A stretch of 33,525 nucleotides of DNA from an uncultured Acidobacteriota bacterium (GTDB taxonomy: Bacteria; Acidobacteriota; CAIWXX01): the NCBI GenBank assembly GCA_903916735.1, contig CAIWXX010000156.1:1-33525 (forward strand), given 5' to 3'. Position 1 is the stretch's first letter, and each line of letters begins with the position of its first letter. Below are positions 32,898 through 33,525 of the stretch, in pieces. The position numbers were made by a program, and so were the translations under genes. Below the pieces are notes generated by a model that did no database searches, had not been told where the DNA came from, and saw only the letters and a program-made list of their open reading frames with translations.

Positions 32898-33165
32898 TTA
32901 GGAGATATTCCTATGTCCTACCCACATCAGGCCGGTGTTCAGATCGGACACCGTGCCGTTGCCGTTGTCAATGTAGCGCGGCGTGTTTGCCGGTGTGTGA
33001 AGCATCCTGCCCAAAGAAAGCCCCGTCTGAAGACGGGCACGTGATGCTGGTCGAGTTGTTGTAGCACTGCGTTTGCCCGGTGTCGACGACGACTTATGAT
33101 GCGGCGGACGCTGTCAGACTCCAGCCGAGCACCACTGCCCCGATCACCGAAACGACCAGGAAGCG
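32898..33165 (-). pseudogene. Broken DUF1566 (Lcl C-terminal-like) secreted protein gene
   Basis: On the minus strand a signal-peptide-like segment (Arg-Phe-Leu-Val-Val-Ser then Ser-Leu-Thr-Ala-Ser-Ala-Ala) is followed by TAA at 33096-33094. The frame then continues as Val-Asp-Thr-Gly-Gln-Thr-Gln-Cys-Tyr and Ile-Thr-Cys-Pro. A one-base shift near 32984-32990 moves to the next frame, Pro-Arg-Tyr-Ile-Asp-Asn-Gly-Asn-Gly-Thr-Val, and Thr-Gly-Leu-Met-Trp. This is the N-terminal and linker pattern of DUF1566 proteins. The stop at 32898 cuts it before the domain core. Nonsense, frameshift and truncation together show decay. Confidence 0.65.
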
Positions 33166-33402
33166 ACCGACTTCCAGCTGTTGCCATACGAACGAACGTA
33201 ATAGAAGTGCAGTGGCGGAGGGCAGCACGAACAAGAGACCGGTGAGAAGCCCCGGCGTGCAGGTCCGCGTTACAATGGTTGCGACAACATGTGGAAAGAA
33301 CACGGTCAGGGCCGGTACGAGGGCGTAGCGTGCATGGAGGTAGTGGCCCAGCGAACCGCTGCCACGAATGTGCACCCAGGCTGCGACGAGAAACGCAATC
33401 AA
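33094..33402 (-). CDS. Hypothetical membrane protein, possibly fused to the DUF1566 remnant
   Basis: The 102-residue frame begins at TTG and is open to about 33473. It encodes three or four hydrophobic segments with natural composition, including Leu-Val-Ala-Ala-Trp-Val-His-Ile-Arg and Val-Val-Ala-Thr-Ile-Val-Thr-Arg. The last 23 residues look like the signal peptide of the DUF1566 gene next door, so the frame may be a chance read-in or a fusion across a junction. No family is recognised and the start is not supported by a good ribosome site. Confidence 0.3.
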   Translation of the reverse strand: MIAFLVAAWVHIRGSGSLGHYLHARYALVPALTVFFPHVVATIVTRTCTPGLLTGLLFVLPSATALLLRSFVWQQLEVGRFLVVSVIGAVVLGWSLTASAAS

Positions 33403-33525
33403 AGTCAGAACCGATACAGCGAATCGGAAGGGCCATGATCCTACTGGCCGGTGCCAGCGACCCGCATTTTGTTGTGATCAACCAGGTAGCCAGACCGCTT
33501 CCTCCGCGTTGTGAAGCGCAATCGA
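33403..33525. other. Window end, no assigned feature
   Basis: The frame of the hypothetical membrane protein continues to a TGA near 33474. Nothing else is recognised in the remaining bases. Confidence 0.3.

Noticed and set aside
32939-33481. A 180-codon minus-strand frame at the window end.
   Set aside because: It is extremely rich in Arg, Ser and Cys, typical of a non-coding frame. The DUF1566 and membrane-protein readings in other frames explain the region better.

Overview
The window looks like a chromosomal segment of a Gram-negative, probably anaerobic or microaerobic heterotroph from the Acidobacteriota/Aminicenantota neighbourhood. This is an inference from three things: two Oar-like TonB-dependent receptors with an N-terminal carboxypeptidase-regulatory domain, many exported peptidases and hydrolases, and strong AGGAGG ribosome binding sites. 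No rRNA, tRNA or CRISPR array was seen.

Layout. 1-1200: an outer-membrane barrel protein. 1437-4794: a tightly overlapping three-gene cassette (DegT-type aminotransferase, ATP-grasp ligase, family 2 glycosyltransferase), probably for a surface glycan or an aminoacyl-type conjugate. 4993-6979: molybdenum-cofactor genes, with a MoaD-like carrier and its MoeB/ThiF activator on the minus strand and MobB divergent on the plus strand. 7051-8179: OsmC-like and DUF202 genes separated by a 210-bp MITE-like element. 8200-9890: poorly coding DNA with a small hypothetical gene and a decayed IS91-type transposase. 9891-12593: an MFS transporter followed by a non-pyrrolysine MttB-superfamily methyltransferase. 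12600-13570: debris with the C-terminal half of an FtsX permease. 13837-19560: three exported hydrolases on the minus strand (M14 carboxypeptidase, YtcJ-like amidohydrolase, M28 aminopeptidase). 19961-23263: an Rrf2 regulator with cysteine ligands, cydA and cydB, and a frameshifted nuoA remnant. 23749-29783: two tandem 963-residue TonB-dependent receptors, each with a terminator. 29869-32101: an exported isochorismatase-like hydrolase and an M19 membrane dipeptidase. 32412-33525: a graveyard holding a signal-peptide gene cut by a second copy of the MITE-like element, an unknown fragment and a broken DUF1566 gene.

How it fits together. The receptors, exported M14, M28 and M19 peptidases and the amidohydrolase suggest peptide or amide scavenging: extracellular or periplasmic hydrolysis coupled to TonB-driven uptake. 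Cytochrome bd under an Fe-S-type Rrf2 repressor suggests a switchable, high-affinity oxygen or nitrosative-stress response. The MFS plus MttB pair suggests use of a quaternary or methylated amine.

The least conventional elements are the short repeat with imperfect terminal inverted repeats and a 7-bp target duplication, the aminotransferase/ATP-grasp/glycosyltransferase cassette, and EF-hand-type loops inside the receptors.
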